The notes beneath the pieces are model-generated. The model worked only from the letters and a program-made list of their open reading frames with translations, did no database searches and was not told the DNA's origin. Below, in pieces: positions 26,392 through 36,210 of a stretch of DNA of 64,000 nucleotides. The position numbers and the translations under genes are program-made. The stretch comes from Crocinitomicaceae bacterium (lineage in GTDB: Bacteria; Bacteroidota; Bacteroidia; Flavobacteriales_D; Crocinitomicaceae), in the NCBI GenBank assembly GCA_016708105.1, contig JADJGJ010000002.1, positions 682,001 through 746,000 on the forward strand, written 5' to 3'. How positions within the stretch are numbered: the first letter of the stretch is position 1; every line of letters begins with the position of its first letter.

Positions 26392-27396
26392 TTATAAATA
26401 GTCAGGACAAATGCGGTGTTTGATATCTTTAGGTTTAAACAAATGCAAAACATACTGCACAGATATTTCAAGACCGCCTCGTACATTACTTGCCGGTACA
26501 AGTTTTGAAACATTGAAATCATAACTGATTCCGGCTGTCCAGTCATTGTAATACATACCAACTACCATGTATGCCGCATCTCTGTTTCTGAACCAGATTC
26601 CACCGTACGGAGCAATAAACTCGCCTTGTTTGTCTTTGATAATATAACGAGCGTTAGAACCAAAAATAATTTCTTTATAATCTCCTTGAAACTGCATAAA
26701 TATTCCCGGCTGAATGTCCCACTCAAAATTTAATTTATAGGTTGCGTTAGCATGAAAAATAAAACGACGATCACGTTTTATAAGATCATCACCGTACAAA
26801 CTTTGTTTCATTTGTGGTATATTAAAGAGACCAAATCCGGCAACAATTTCTTTGCGATGTTCAGGTCGCCATGCATACATTAATCCAAGATTCAAATTAA
26901 AGCCGGTGCGTTTTGAAGATCCAAAATTTTCAAGAGTAGGCAAGCCCGGATCATAATAATACCCATTGAATTGACTGTCAAAATTGAGTTTTGAAAAATC
27001 TATAGACCGATGATTTACCCCAAGTTGAACTCCGGGTGTAATGGTATGTATTGAATCTTTGTCAAGGTAAAAACGATAAGCGGTTGATAGATTAAATTCA
27101 ACTGTGCGATAATTTCCATCACCTGCTGCATCATGAAAAATATTTACCGCATGATACATGGATGGCATAATAAATTCTTCACGACTTTCAGCTGAAATAC
27201 CAATCGTGTTGTATGGCCTTGACACTGATCTCCACTGGCTGCGTTGATTCCCTGCAAACCGCATGCTGCCGTCAAAATCACCACTCAATGCCGGATTCAA
27301 AAATACCGGATTCATGTAAAACTGTGAAAAGTGAATGTCTTGCCCTAATGATGAAAGCGCAACAAAAACAAATGCTATGACCAAGAAATTTTTCAT
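26392..27396 (-). CDS. PorP/SprF family T9SS outer-membrane protein
   Basis: 334-residue beta-barrel with signal peptide (cleaved after SSLG or so) and the family opening DIHFSQFYMNPVFLNPALSG, then RFAGNQRSQWRSV. The C-terminal AGISYDFNVSKLVPAS and GGLEISVQYVL are also typical. PorP/SprF-like proteins are the dedicated partners for export and surface anchoring of cargo with type B sorting domains; here the gene lies 2 nt downstream of such a cargo gene and 3 nt upstream of the PorE-like gene, so an operon is near certain. Confidence 0.92.
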   Translation of the reverse strand: MKNFLVIAFVFVALSSLGQDIHFSQFYMNPVFLNPALSGDFDGSMRFAGNQRSQWRSVSRPYNTIGISAESREEFIMPSMYHAVNIFHDAAGDGNYRTVEFNLSTAYRFYLDKDSIHTITPGVQLGVNHRSIDFSKLNFDSQFNGYYYDPGLPTLENFGSSKRTGFNLNLGLMYAWRPEHRKEIVAGFGLFNIPQMKQSLYGDDLIKRDRRFIFHANATYKLNFEWDIQPGIFMQFQGDYKEIIFGSNARYIIKDKQGEFIAPYGGIWFRNRDAAYMVVGMYYNDWTAGISYDFNVSKLVPASNVRGGLEISVQYVLHLFKPKDIKHRICPDYL

Positions 27397-27398
27397 CC

Positions 27399-30300
27399 TT
27401 AACGCATCAGAGTGATGTTACCTTTTATCAGATTTTCTTGTTGATCAAAACAAATTACTTTGAGATGGTATACATATACATCCGGATCCACCAGTTCACC
27501 TTTAAATGTACCATCCCAGCCAACTGACTGATCAGTGGTTTCAAAAACCAGTTCACCCCAGCGGTTAAAAATTTTAAATTCCATTTCCAGAATATTTTCA
27601 CCGCGGACATACAATTTATCATTCACGTTATCTGCATTAGGTGAAAATGCGTTTGGTACAAAAATGTAAACATCACCACAAACATATTCACGGGTATAAA
27701 TGGTGACTGTAGTTTTTGCCTGACAAGTACCTTCAAACACCGTTACCTCATAAGTTGTTGTTTGATCAACAGTGGCAGTAGTTGTTTGACCGGTTGGGTT
27801 GCTCAGGCCGGTTGGTGGAAACCATAAGTAAGCATATCCTCCCGGTGTTACAAGCAAGGTTGAAGTACCTCCTTCAGGAATGGTATCAGGTGTTGCTGTT
27901 GCATTCAACATAGATGAATTTAAATTGATCACATTCACAAAAACCGAATCAGTATAAGTACAACCCAAATCAGTAGTTGCTGTTACATAATAATACATTG
28001 ATACTGTAGGATCAGCAACAGCTGTATTCCCACTTTCAGAAGCCAGTGCGCTGTCTGGTGACCAATTAAATGTCATGTTCACTGATGGCACCAAATTTTC
28101 AGCGTGAAGAAAAGCGTTGGTGCCAATACAAATGGTAGTATCATCCATGACATCAACTGCACCTTCAACAAAAAATACTTGTACTGAATCAATAATATTA
28201 CACAGTGGCCAGCCATTGGTTGCGGTAACGTAATAGGTAGTTTCAGTGCCGGGAGATACGGTGATTACAGAATCCATTCCACTTGCCAGCGGACTTGAAA
28301 AATCAGGATCATCATCCCAGATAAAACCACTTGCCGTGCCGTAAGAATTTGCCACTAAATCAAATGTAGATGATGAACAAATTATCGTATCATCAGGAAT
28401 TGAAAGTTGTAACGCATTATACACGGTAACAACCTTGAGAGCGGTATCAGTTAAATTACAAATAGTATCTGTGATAGAAAGATAAATATTGTACGTACCC
28501 GGATCAGTAAAAAGTATTTGTGGATTAGCTCCGCCACTCAATACAATAGCCTCAGGCGGAAATGACCAAACTGAATTCAAGGTATCATTACTTTCGTTAT
28601 CCAAATCTAACGTCAACGGCGCGCAACCTTCTAACTGACTTATTTCAAAATCAGCAATGGGTACAATTTCAAAATCAAATTTGAAAACGATGTTATTACA
28701 ATTAGGACTTAGATTTGCGTTTGACCATGCGCCTGCTGTTGTTGGAAAGGTGCTTGACCCTCCACAGCCCCCACATACAGATTGATAAACTACCCCATAT
28801 TTGTCAAATCTTGATGTACCTCCATCAACATGTTCGTGAGCATTAGCATCTCCTAGATAGCTACCATACAACATACTTTGTGCATCACGTTCTAATACGA
28901 AAAGATAGAAGTCAAATCCATCTTGTGGGTATTGTTGAAATGCATCTGCTGTAACTGGCATGTTTTTGAGTGAATCGCCTGGGGGAAAAAATTGTACTAG
29001 ATGTTCTCCCCATCCTGAAACATATACATTTCCGCATACGTCCACTAGAAACGCCGCAGGTGATATATCAGGATCACCTGACCCGCTTCCGAAAACAGTA
29101 GAATAAATTACAGATGTTAAATCAGGTTGAATTTTCATGATGAACTGACCACTATTTGGATTAGAAAAGACAGCATTAATGATCGGCATTGACCCATTGG
29201 TGTTTCCTACAATATACACATTATCCCACCGATCAATTTCAACAAAAATGGTTTGATCATAAACATTTGTTCCAATATAGGTTGATTGCACTAAGGTGGT
29301 TCCATCAGGGGTAATTTTTGCAACAAATCCATCTGTTTTACCGCCCAGATATGCGGGGTTTAATCCTCCTGCTGTTCCAGGAATATTCGTTGATGATGTT
29401 CCTCCGGCAATCAGTATATTATAAGAAGAATCAATTTTAACAGAATAACATGCGTCATTTTGTGAACCACCAAAATAAGTTGACCAAAGAAGGGTATTGA
29501 AATCATTCGAAATCTTGAAAAGAACACCATCTTGTTGTCCGGCATTAGCGCTTTGAAAACTATTCAACACCGGAAAATCAATTGAGCGAGTACTTGATGC
29601 AATTAATACATTATTATTTGAATCAAGCATAATTTCACCTCTGAACTGATCTCCGTAATTGGATGTGAGAGAGTCATAAGATGCTACGGAGTTGTATGTT
29701 CCACCACCAATTCTGTAGTTGATGCCATCATTACCTGTACCTCCAATGTAAGTTGAACCAAGGAGAGCAGTACCATCGGAACTAATTTTTGACACAAAAA
29801 TATCTGTACCTTGGTTGCCATAGTACACTCCATTATAATAATAATTTGATCCTGCTGTTCCTCCAGAGTGAGTAGGTTGAAATCCATTCATTATTGGAAA
29901 ATCAGTTGAGGATGTAGCCCCATATAAATAAACATTATTGGCGGTGTCACAAATAAGACTATGTACTGTTTCGGTTCCGGCAAACTCGTCACCACCGCCT
30001 AAAAAATTTGTCCATATCATGGTTGTGCCATCAGTAGAATATTTGGAAAGAAAAACATCAGTGATGCCGTAGCTCAGGCTTCCAGCACTACCAAAAAATG
30101 GATCAATGGCCCATGGAAAATTTGCATTGATGTCAAAAGCTGATGCAAATGGAGCTGGATATGCATTGCCAAACACAGTGCCGCCACTATATGCTTCAGC
30201 TGAATAGGAATAGGTTGCGGTCATTCCGAAGTTATCAGAAGGAGAACCACTGTAAGTCGCGAAAATTAAAACAGGATCTATTATTAAATCTAGTGATTGA

Positions 30301-31004
30301 TCATAATCTCCGAGTTCGAAGCTCATTTTGTCATCTTCTATTTTAAACTCACCATCAATTTCAATTATTTTCCCGTTTTTTATTTGGTAGACATAAGGCT
30401 TTTGTTCAATGATTTGACCTAATGAAGATTCAATAATAATATTTCCTGATTTAGACTTTGTTATTTTTTCAGTTCCAAAGTATTGAACTACAATTTCGTT
30501 GTGATTACCGCCAGGATGAACAGTGAATTCATATTTTAGCTGTCCACCTTGTTCATAGAATTTCAAGTCTATATTCTCATACAAATTTTGATATTCAATT
30601 TCATTATAACCATGAATATTGGAGACCCACTTGGTTTTATCATTGCCAATAAAAAAGTTGTAGTACTCCTTAGTTGGATGATCATGTTTAGTGGTGTGAT
30701 CCAGGTTTGAATTTAAAAATCTTGCGTAAATATAATCCTCTAGTATTGGCTGTTCGTGCTTGTCAGTTTTTTCCAATCCTTCATGGTGGGCAGTATAATA
30801 GTTATTGAAATGATACAGTATGCCATACTTTTCAAGCCATATATGTCCACCAGGTATTGTGGCTCTATAATGCACATGGCTCGGCCATTGTCCGCCGTTT
30901 TCAAGAAAATTGTAAGTCCCCGGAGGATGGTCAGTCTCTTGGGCAAACGCCAACACGGTGAAGCAGGTTAGCATTGCGCACAGTATGGATTTCAGGTTTT
31001 GCAT
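27399..31004 (-). CDS. Large T9SS type B cargo protein with SBBP and PKD-like domains
   Basis: 1201-residue secreted surface protein. From the chosen start (31004) a signal peptide ends at AFAQ. An N-terminal region (TYNFLENGGQWPSHVHYRA) resembles the DUF7948 domain that precedes SBBP repeats. Beta-propeller SBBP repeats such as YFGGSQNDACYSVKID fill about residues 250-730, then PKD-like folds (PIADFEISQLEGCAPLTLDL) and Ig-like modules. The end, VPNAFSPNADNVNDKLYV ... FKIFNRWGELVF ... GWDGTFKGE, is the gliding-motility-associated type B sorting domain. Likely an adhesin or surface-layer protein. The upstream ATG at 31061 would bury the signal peptide behind 19 residues. Confidence 0.9.
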   Translation of the reverse strand: MQNLKSILCAMLTCFTVLAFAQETDHPPGTYNFLENGGQWPSHVHYRATIPGGHIWLEKYGILYHFNNYYTAHHEGLEKTDKHEQPILEDYIYARFLNSNLDHTTKHDHPTKEYYNFFIGNDKTKWVSNIHGYNEIEYQNLYENIDLKFYEQGGQLKYEFTVHPGGNHNEIVVQYFGTEKITKSKSGNIIIESSLGQIIEQKPYVYQIKNGKIIEIDGEFKIEDDKMSFELGDYDQSLDLIIDPVLIFATYSGSPSDNFGMTATYSYSAEAYSGGTVFGNAYPAPFASAFDINANFPWAIDPFFGSAGSLSYGITDVFLSKYSTDGTTMIWTNFLGGGDEFAGTETVHSLICDTANNVYLYGATSSTDFPIMNGFQPTHSGGTAGSNYYYNGVYYGNQGTDIFVSKISSDGTALLGSTYIGGTGNDGINYRIGGGTYNSVASYDSLTSNYGDQFRGEIMLDSNNNVLIASSTRSIDFPVLNSFQSANAGQQDGVLFKISNDFNTLLWSTYFGGSQNDACYSVKIDSSYNILIAGGTSSTNIPGTAGGLNPAYLGGKTDGFVAKITPDGTTLVQSTYIGTNVYDQTIFVEIDRWDNVYIVGNTNGSMPIINAVFSNPNSGQFIMKIQPDLTSVIYSTVFGSGSGDPDISPAAFLVDVCGNVYVSGWGEHLVQFFPPGDSLKNMPVTADAFQQYPQDGFDFYLFVLERDAQSMLYGSYLGDANAHEHVDGGTSRFDKYGVVYQSVCGGCGGSSTFPTTAGAWSNANLSPNCNNIVFKFDFEIVPIADFEISQLEGCAPLTLDLDNESNDTLNSVWSFPPEAIVLSGGANPQILFTDPGTYNIYLSITDTICNLTDTALKVVTVYNALQLSIPDDTIICSSSTFDLVANSYGTASGFIWDDDPDFSSPLASGMDSVITVSPGTETTYYVTATNGWPLCNIIDSVQVFFVEGAVDVMDDTTICIGTNAFLHAENLVPSVNMTFNWSPDSALASESGNTAVADPTVSMYYYVTATTDLGCTYTDSVFVNVINLNSSMLNATATPDTIPEGGTSTLLVTPGGYAYLWFPPTGLSNPTGQTTTATVDQTTTYEVTVFEGTCQAKTTVTIYTREYVCGDVYIFVPNAFSPNADNVNDKLYVRGENILEMEFKIFNRWGELVFETTDQSVGWDGTFKGELVDPDVYVYHLKVICFDQQENLIKGNITLMR

Positions 31005-31139
31005 CACGGAAAGGTAATAATAATTAGCATAATTGTCCATTCTCTCAGACGTAAAAGACATGCTAATAGTTGAATGTCAGAATTGGTAAAACGGTAACCC
31101 GCTGGTGTTGACAATCGACAATAAATGATATTCTACCTG

Positions 31140-31171
31140 CAAACTTAGCTTGTTGAGCTATTTTAGTACAA
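31140..31171 (-). promoter_or_regulatory. Possible promoter of the T9SS cassette
   Basis: TTG (31171-31169), 21 nt, TAAGTTTG (31147-31140) on the minus strand. It lies about 136 nt before the cargo gene, in the region shared with divergent gdhA. Confidence 0.5.
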
Positions 31172-31188
31172 CGTTTCAAAAAACTATA

Positions 31189-31196
31189 TACATTTG
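31189..31196 (+). promoter_or_regulatory. Possible -7 element of gdhA
   Basis: TACATTTG matches TAnnTTTG, 26 nt before the gdhA start. A -33 TTG at standard spacing is not evident. Confidence 0.45.
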
Positions 31197-31222
31197 CCCC
31201 TATTACATAAAAATACTTTTCT

Positions 31223-32575
31223 ATGTCAGCAAAATACAAAGCTCAGATTGATGAGTTTATGAAAAAGGTGACTGCAAAAAACCCGAACGAACCGGAGTTT
31301 CTACAGGCAGTACATGAAGTTGCAGAGGCTATCATTCCGTATATCGCGGATAAGCCAAAGTACAAAGAGGCAAATATTCTTGAGCGCATTGTAGAGCCTG
31401 AGCGCGTGATTATGTTCCGTGTTCCTTGGGTTGATGACAAAGGAAAAATTCAGGTGAATCGTGGGTTCCGTATTCAATACAATTCAGCAATTGGGCCATA
31501 CAAAGGTGGTTTCCGTTTTCACCCAACCGTAAATCTTTCTGTGTTGAAATTTTTAGGTTTTGAGCAAACATTTAAAAATTCATTGACTACGCTGCCAATG
31601 GGTGGTGCAAAAGGTGGATCTGATTTTGATCCAAAAGGAAAATCAGACAATGAGGTAATGCGTTTTTGTCAATCATTCATGACTGAAGCTTTCCGTCATA
31701 TTGGGGCTGATACAGATGTACCTGCAGGTGATATTGGAGTAGGTGGCCGTGAAATTGGTTTCTTGTTTGGACAATACAAACGTCTGGCAAATGAATTTAC
31801 CGGAGTGCTTACCGGAAAAGGTCGTAACTGGGGTGGATCATTGATTCGTCCTGAGGCTACCGGTTATGGTACAGTGTACTTTGCTCAAGAAATGTTGAAA
31901 ACCAAAAAAGATTCTTTCAAAGGAAAAACTGTTGTAGTTTCTGGATCAGGTAATGTAGCACAATATGCCGTTGAAAAAGCTACTCAACTGGGAGCTAAAG
32001 TGGTTACTGTTTCTGACTCTGACGGATATATTTATGATTCAGCCGGAATTGATGCTAAGAAATTAGAATTCGTGATGGAGTTGAAAAACGTAAAACGTGG
32101 CCGTATCGAAGAGTACGCTAAAAAATTCAAAACCGCAAAATTTGTAAAAGGTAAAAAACCTTGGGAAGTAAAATGCGATATCGCTCTTCCATGCGCTACT
32201 CAAAATGAGCTTGATGGTAAAGCTGCAGCCGTGCTTGTTAAAAACGGATGCAAATGTATTGCTGAAGGAGCTAATATGCCTTCAACACCGGAAGCAATTG
32301 CTGCTTTCCACAAAGCAAAAGTTTTATTCTCTCCTGGTAAAGCATCTAACGCCGGTGGTGTTGCTACTTCAGGTTTGGAAATGTCTCAAAACTCATTGCG
32401 TTTGTCATGGACTCGTGAAGAGGTTGACCAACGTTTACATAATATCATGATTTCAATTCATGAAGCTTGTGTAAAATATGGTAAAGACGGAAATTATGTT
32501 GACTATGTAAAAGGTGCCAACATTGCAGGTTTCGTAAAAGTTGCTGACTCTATGATTGATCAAGGAGCAGTTTAA
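31223..32575 (+). CDS. gdhA: Glutamate dehydrogenase, NADP-type hexameric family
   Basis: Assimilates ammonia into 2-oxoglutarate. 450 residues, typical of the bacterial hexameric class. Conserved blocks: NSAIGPYKGGFRFHPTVNLS, the catalytic Lys region PMGGAKGGSDFDPKG, DTDVPAGDIGVGGREIG and the Rossmann motif VVSGSGNVAQYA. The coenzyme cannot be proven by eye, but the KGGSDFDP form and length go with NADP-dependent enzymes. Monocistronic, with its own terminator. Confidence 0.96.
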   Translation: MSAKYKAQIDEFMKKVTAKNPNEPEFLQAVHEVAEAIIPYIADKPKYKEANILERIVEPERVIMFRVPWVDDKGKIQVNRGFRIQYNSAIGPYKGGFRFHPTVNLSVLKFLGFEQTFKNSLTTLPMGGAKGGSDFDPKGKSDNEVMRFCQSFMTEAFRHIGADTDVPAGDIGVGGREIGFLFGQYKRLANEFTGVLTGKGRNWGGSLIRPEATGYGTVYFAQEMLKTKKDSFKGKTVVVSGSGNVAQYAVEKATQLGAKVVTVSDSDGYIYDSAGIDAKKLEFVMELKNVKRGRIEEYAKKFKTAKFVKGKKPWEVKCDIALPCATQNELDGKAAAVLVKNGCKCIAEGANMPSTPEAIAAFHKAKVLFSPGKASNAGGVATSGLEMSQNSLRLSWTREEVDQRLHNIMISIHEACVKYGKDGNYVDYVKGANIAGFVKVADSMIDQGAV

Positions 32576-32593
32576 TTTTAACTATGATTTCAG

Positions 32594-32630
32594 AAAAAAT
32601 CCCGTTCAGTTTGAGCGGGATTTTTTTTTA
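32594..32630 (+). terminator. Rho-independent terminator of gdhA
   Basis: Stem ATCCCG(TTC)/(GAG)CGGGAT followed by nine T, 25 nt past the gdhA stop. Confidence 0.85.
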
Positions 32631-32745
32631 TCAGTAAAGATGAATCTTGTTTTACTGAGATAATAACGTGCTGCTGTTAACACCCCGTTAATAAATTCAT
32701 TCGTTGTGGTGCATTGAATCATGCCCATGTTCAGGCAGTAAGCCT

Positions 32746-32753
32746 TATATTTG
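32746..32753 (+). promoter_or_regulatory. Possible -7 element of pgk
   Basis: TATATTTG matches TAnnTTTG, 23 nt before the pgk start at 32777; this supports that start rather than the ATG-like codon at 32714. Confidence 0.45.
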
Positions 32754-32776
32754 GAGCGCAAATTAAACAACATCCA

Positions 32777-33973
32777 ATGCAATCTATTTCTACCTATGAT
32801 TTTAAAGGCAAACGTGCTCTAATTCGTGTTGATTTCAACGTGCCATTGAACAAAGAAACTTTTGAGGTTACTGATGACACGCGCATTAGGGCAGCCATTC
32901 CGACAATTAAAAAAGTGCTTGATGGCGGAGGTAGTGTTGTACTCATGTCTCATTTGGGTCGCCCAAAAAATATTCCTGAAGAAAAATATTCACTCAAACA
33001 TTGTATTCCGGTAATTGAAAAATATCTAGGATTTAAAATTGACTTTGCAACAGATTGTATTGGTGAAAGAGCGTTCGAAAAATCTGCCTCGTTAAAACCG
33101 GGTCAGGTTTTATTACTTGAAAATTTGCGCTATCATCAGCGAGAAGAAAAGGGTGACCGGGGTTATGCTGAACTGCTTTCAAAACACGGAGATTGTTATG
33201 TGAATGATGCATTTGGTACAGCGCATCGTGCGCATGCATCAACTACTATTGTGGCTGATTTTTTTTCGAATGATAAAATGTTTGGTTACCTGCTTGAACG
33301 TGAAATTGAAAGCGTTGACAAAGTATTGAATTCAAACCAAAAACCACTCACGGCTATCGTCGGTGGTGCAAAAGTTTCTTCTAAAATTACGATCATCACA
33401 CGCCTGCTTGATAAAGTAGATAATCTGATTATTGGTGGCGGCATGGCATATACCTTCATCAAAGCGCAAGGGGGACAAATTGGAAAATCACTCGTTGAAG
33501 ATGATCATTTGCAAACAGCAAAAGACATCATGCAAAAAGCAAAAGAAAAAAATGTTCGCATTCTTTTACCCATAGATACCATTTGGGCAGATGAATTTTC
33601 TGATAGCGCCCATACAGGAAAAGGAAAAATAGGTGAAATACCTGAGGGATGGATGGGCCTTGACATTGCCGATGAATCTATTCGCCTTTTCAATGAATGT
33701 ATTTTAGCATCAAAATTAATTTTATGGAATGGTCCGATGGGCGTTTTTGAAATGGAAAAATTCCAACACGGCACATTAGAAATTGCAAAAGCGGTTGCAG
33801 CCGCAACCGGCAAAGGAGCCTTTACATTAGTAGGCGGTGGTGACAGTGTGGCTGCAGTAAATAAATTTGGTTTAGACAAAGAAGTTTCTCATGTATCAAC
33901 CGGCGGCGGCGCCATGCTTGAATATCTTGAAGGAATTGAATTGCCGGGGATTGCGGCTATTTTGAAGAAATGA
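32777..33973 (+). CDS. pgk: Phosphoglycerate kinase
   Basis: Glycolytic enzyme that makes ATP from 1,3-bisphosphoglycerate. 398 residues with RVDFNVPL, the LMSHLGRP substrate motif, NDAFGTAHRAHAST, and GGGDSVAAVNKFG with the final STGGGAMLEYLEG. The upstream extension from 32714 has no PGK similarity and overlaps the probable promoter. The pgk stop overlaps the murF start by 4 nt, indicating translational coupling. Confidence 0.97.
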   Translation: MQSISTYDFKGKRALIRVDFNVPLNKETFEVTDDTRIRAAIPTIKKVLDGGGSVVLMSHLGRPKNIPEEKYSLKHCIPVIEKYLGFKIDFATDCIGERAFEKSASLKPGQVLLLENLRYHQREEKGDRGYAELLSKHGDCYVNDAFGTAHRAHASTTIVADFFSNDKMFGYLLEREIESVDKVLNSNQKPLTAIVGGAKVSSKITIITRLLDKVDNLIIGGGMAYTFIKAQGGQIGKSLVEDDHLQTAKDIMQKAKEKNVRILLPIDTIWADEFSDSAHTGKGKIGEIPEGWMGLDIADESIRLFNECILASKLILWNGPMGVFEMEKFQHGTLEIAKAVAAATGKGAFTLVGGGDSVAAVNKFGLDKEVSHVSTGGGAMLEYLEGIELPGIAAILKK

Positions 33974-35265
33974 TTGACATGATTGAAATGGAAGAATTGT
34001 ATCGCCTTTTTTTGCAATGTGACGGCATCTCAACCGACACCAGAAAAATTACGCCCGGTTCAATTTTTTTTTCACTGAAGGGTGAGCATTTCAATGCAAA
34101 TCAATTTGCCTCACAAGCGCTTGAACAAGGCTGTGCTTATGCCGTCATTGATGAGAAAGAATTTGCTGTTTCAGATAAATGTATTCTGGTAAATGATGTG
34201 CTTAAAACGCTGCAGCAATTAGCCAACTATCATCGCAGACAATTTAATATTCCGGTTATTGGTATAACGGGAAGTAATGGAAAAACCACGTCTAAAGAAT
34301 TAATTGGTGCGGTTCTTTCTACCACCTATAATATCTTAATCACTGAAGGTAATTTAAACAATCATTTGGGTGTGCCTTTTACCTTGTTGCGCTTGAATAT
34401 GGATCATGAAATGGCCATCATTGAAATGGGTGCAAGCAAACCGGGAGATATTCAAGAGCTCTGTGAAATTGCAGAGCCTACACATGGTATCATTACCAAC
34501 ATTGGTGCAGCACATATTGAAGGTTTTGGCTCATTGGATGGTGTGATAAAAACTAAGACAGAACTGTATCGTTTTCTTAAAAATACTAAAGGAACTATTT
34601 TCTATAATGCTACCGACGATGTGTTGTGCAAGCATTTGCCCGCAGATACAAATTGCATTGCGTTTGGAAATGAAACCGGTCTGGTAAGTGGTGAGATAAC
34701 TGCACTGACTCCTTACGTGAATTTTAAGTGGAAAAGTGATAATTATTCATCGCCTGAAATTTTAACCCACCTGGTTGGCAATTATAATTTTTACAATTTT
34801 TTATCTGCTGTTTGCATTGGAAAATTCTTTGAAGTTGATGCTGAAAAAATAAATACAGCACTTGCATCGTACATGCCTTCAAACAAACGATCACAAATTG
34901 AAAAAACGGAACGAAACACTTTGATTGTTGATTGCTACAATGCCAATGCAACCAGCATGAAAGCCGCTATTGAAAACTTTCTGGCTATTGATCATCAAAG
35001 CAAATTAGCTATTCTAGGTGACATGCTTGAGTTGGGACCAATATCACGAGATGAGCATCAAAAAATTGTTGATCTGTTGAAGAATAAAAATTGTGAAGTG
35101 ATGGTTGTTGGGAATGAATTTGAAAATACGCAAACCAACTTTCTAAAATATAAATCAGCACAAGAATTAATCCAATCCGGAAAATTAGAAAAGTTCACTA
35201 ATTATCTCATTTTAATCAAGGGTTCTCGCGGCATAAAACTTGAATCTGTTTTATTGTTGTTGTAA
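33970..35265 (+). CDS. murF: UDP-N-acetylmuramoyl-tripeptide--D-alanyl-D-alanine ligase
   Basis: Last cytoplasmic step in the peptidoglycan precursor pathway: adds D-Ala-D-Ala to UDP-MurNAc-tripeptide. The ATP loop GITGSNGKTTSKEL (about residue 97), LNNHLGVPFTLLRL, the EMGASKPGDI block and VDCYNANATSMKAAI are diagnostic. 431 residues. The coupling to pgk rather than to a dcw cluster is the notable contextual point. Confidence 0.95.
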   Translation: MIDMIEMEELYRLFLQCDGISTDTRKITPGSIFFSLKGEHFNANQFASQALEQGCAYAVIDEKEFAVSDKCILVNDVLKTLQQLANYHRRQFNIPVIGITGSNGKTTSKELIGAVLSTTYNILITEGNLNNHLGVPFTLLRLNMDHEMAIIEMGASKPGDIQELCEIAEPTHGIITNIGAAHIEGFGSLDGVIKTKTELYRFLKNTKGTIFYNATDDVLCKHLPADTNCIAFGNETGLVSGEITALTPYVNFKWKSDNYSSPEILTHLVGNYNFYNFLSAVCIGKFFEVDAEKINTALASYMPSNKRSQIEKTERNTLIVDCYNANATSMKAAIENFLAIDHQSKLAILGDMLELGPISRDEHQKIVDLLKNKNCEVMVVGNEFENTQTNFLKYKSAQELIQSGKLEKFTNYLILIKGSRGIKLESVLLLL

Positions 35266-35363
35266 TGCAAGTGTATTGAATTTAACTTGATGTTTCAGTG
35301 AACTTATTCTTTTGACTTTGGTTGTTGATGCAATTGGTAATTCATTCTTTCTAATGATTAAAA

Positions 35364-36014
35364 ATGGAAAGAGTTTACTGCTCGTTTGTTTTTCCTAATT
35401 TTGTAAAAAATTTTCCTTTGGCAGGCAAGGCGCATCATACATCACAATACATCATTCAGAAAGTAGCTCCTATTTTTAATAAACACGGCTATTATGGAAC
35501 CAGCATGGCTGATTTGGTTGAGGCTACCGGACTAACCAAAGGGGCTATTTATGGCAATTTTAAAAATAAAGATGAGCTGGCTTTTCTCGCTTTCAAATAC
35601 AATGTTGAACGGGTTGTTTTAAAAATTAGGGAAGAGCTTACCGGAATTCATTCTCCCCTGCAACAATTGTATGGTATCACCAATTTTTATCGCACGTATA
35701 AATCAGTTACCATTGAATTTGGAGGATGTCCTATTTTAAATATTGGTGTGGATGCCAATAATCAACACCCTGAATTGTTAGAGCGGGTGCAAGATGTAAT
35801 TACACGCCTGCAAAGATACATCACGCGTATAATTCAAAACGGAATTGACTCTGGTGAAATCAGAAAAGAGATTAATCCTAAAACCTACGCACGCAAATTT
35901 TTTACACTTATTGAAGGATCTGTTTTTATGACCGCCACCATGAATGATGATTCATATATTCAGGAAATGATGGCACATATTGACACCATCATCAGTAAAG
36001 AATTAGCTATGTAA
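35364..36014 (+). CDS. TetR/AcrR family transcriptional regulator
   Basis: 216 residues. The helix-turn-helix is clear: IIQKVAPIFNKHGYYGTSMA followed by DLVEATGLTKGAIYGNFKNK. The C-terminal ligand domain contains GGCPILNIGVDANNQHPELL, as in regulators near YxaF/LmrA. The ATG at 35364 leaves about 18 residues before the usual start; a TTG at 35418 (AGKAHHTSQYI) would give a more typical length. It lies next to the fatty acyl-CoA ligase gene (convergent), a plausible but unproven target. Confidence 0.88.
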   Translation: MERVYCSFVFPNFVKNFPLAGKAHHTSQYIIQKVAPIFNKHGYYGTSMADLVEATGLTKGAIYGNFKNKDELAFLAFKYNVERVVLKIREELTGIHSPLQQLYGITNFYRTYKSVTIEFGGCPILNIGVDANNQHPELLERVQDVITRLQRYITRIIQNGIDSGEIRKEINPKTYARKFFTLIEGSVFMTATMNDDSYIQEMMAHIDTIISKELAM

Positions 36015-36045
36015 AATGATAACTGCGTGAAATTCTTTTTACGCT

Positions 36046-36210
36046 TTATTTCAAAATTTCATCCAAATCATCATCCTTTTTTTGTTTTTTCTTTTTCTTG
36101 TTCTTTTGGATTGCAACTATAGTAATCACTAATCCGGCACCATACAGCAGAGCATAGAAAATCCAGATATAATCTGATTCAAAGAAATTAAACAGTGCGC
36201 TATTATCCAT
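36046..36210 (-). CDS. Small single-pass membrane protein
   Basis: 54 residues (start at 36210): one transmembrane helix (about WIFYALLYGAGLVITIVAI) followed by a Lys-rich stretch and an acidic tail DDDLDEILK. Its start lies inside the end of the acyl-CoA ligase gene (8-bp overlap), which suggests translational coupling. No family was recognised. The longer reading from 36243 is less likely. Confidence 0.55.
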   Translation of the reverse strand: MDNSALFNFFESDYIWIFYALLYGAGLVITIVAIQKNKKKKKQKKDDDLDEILK

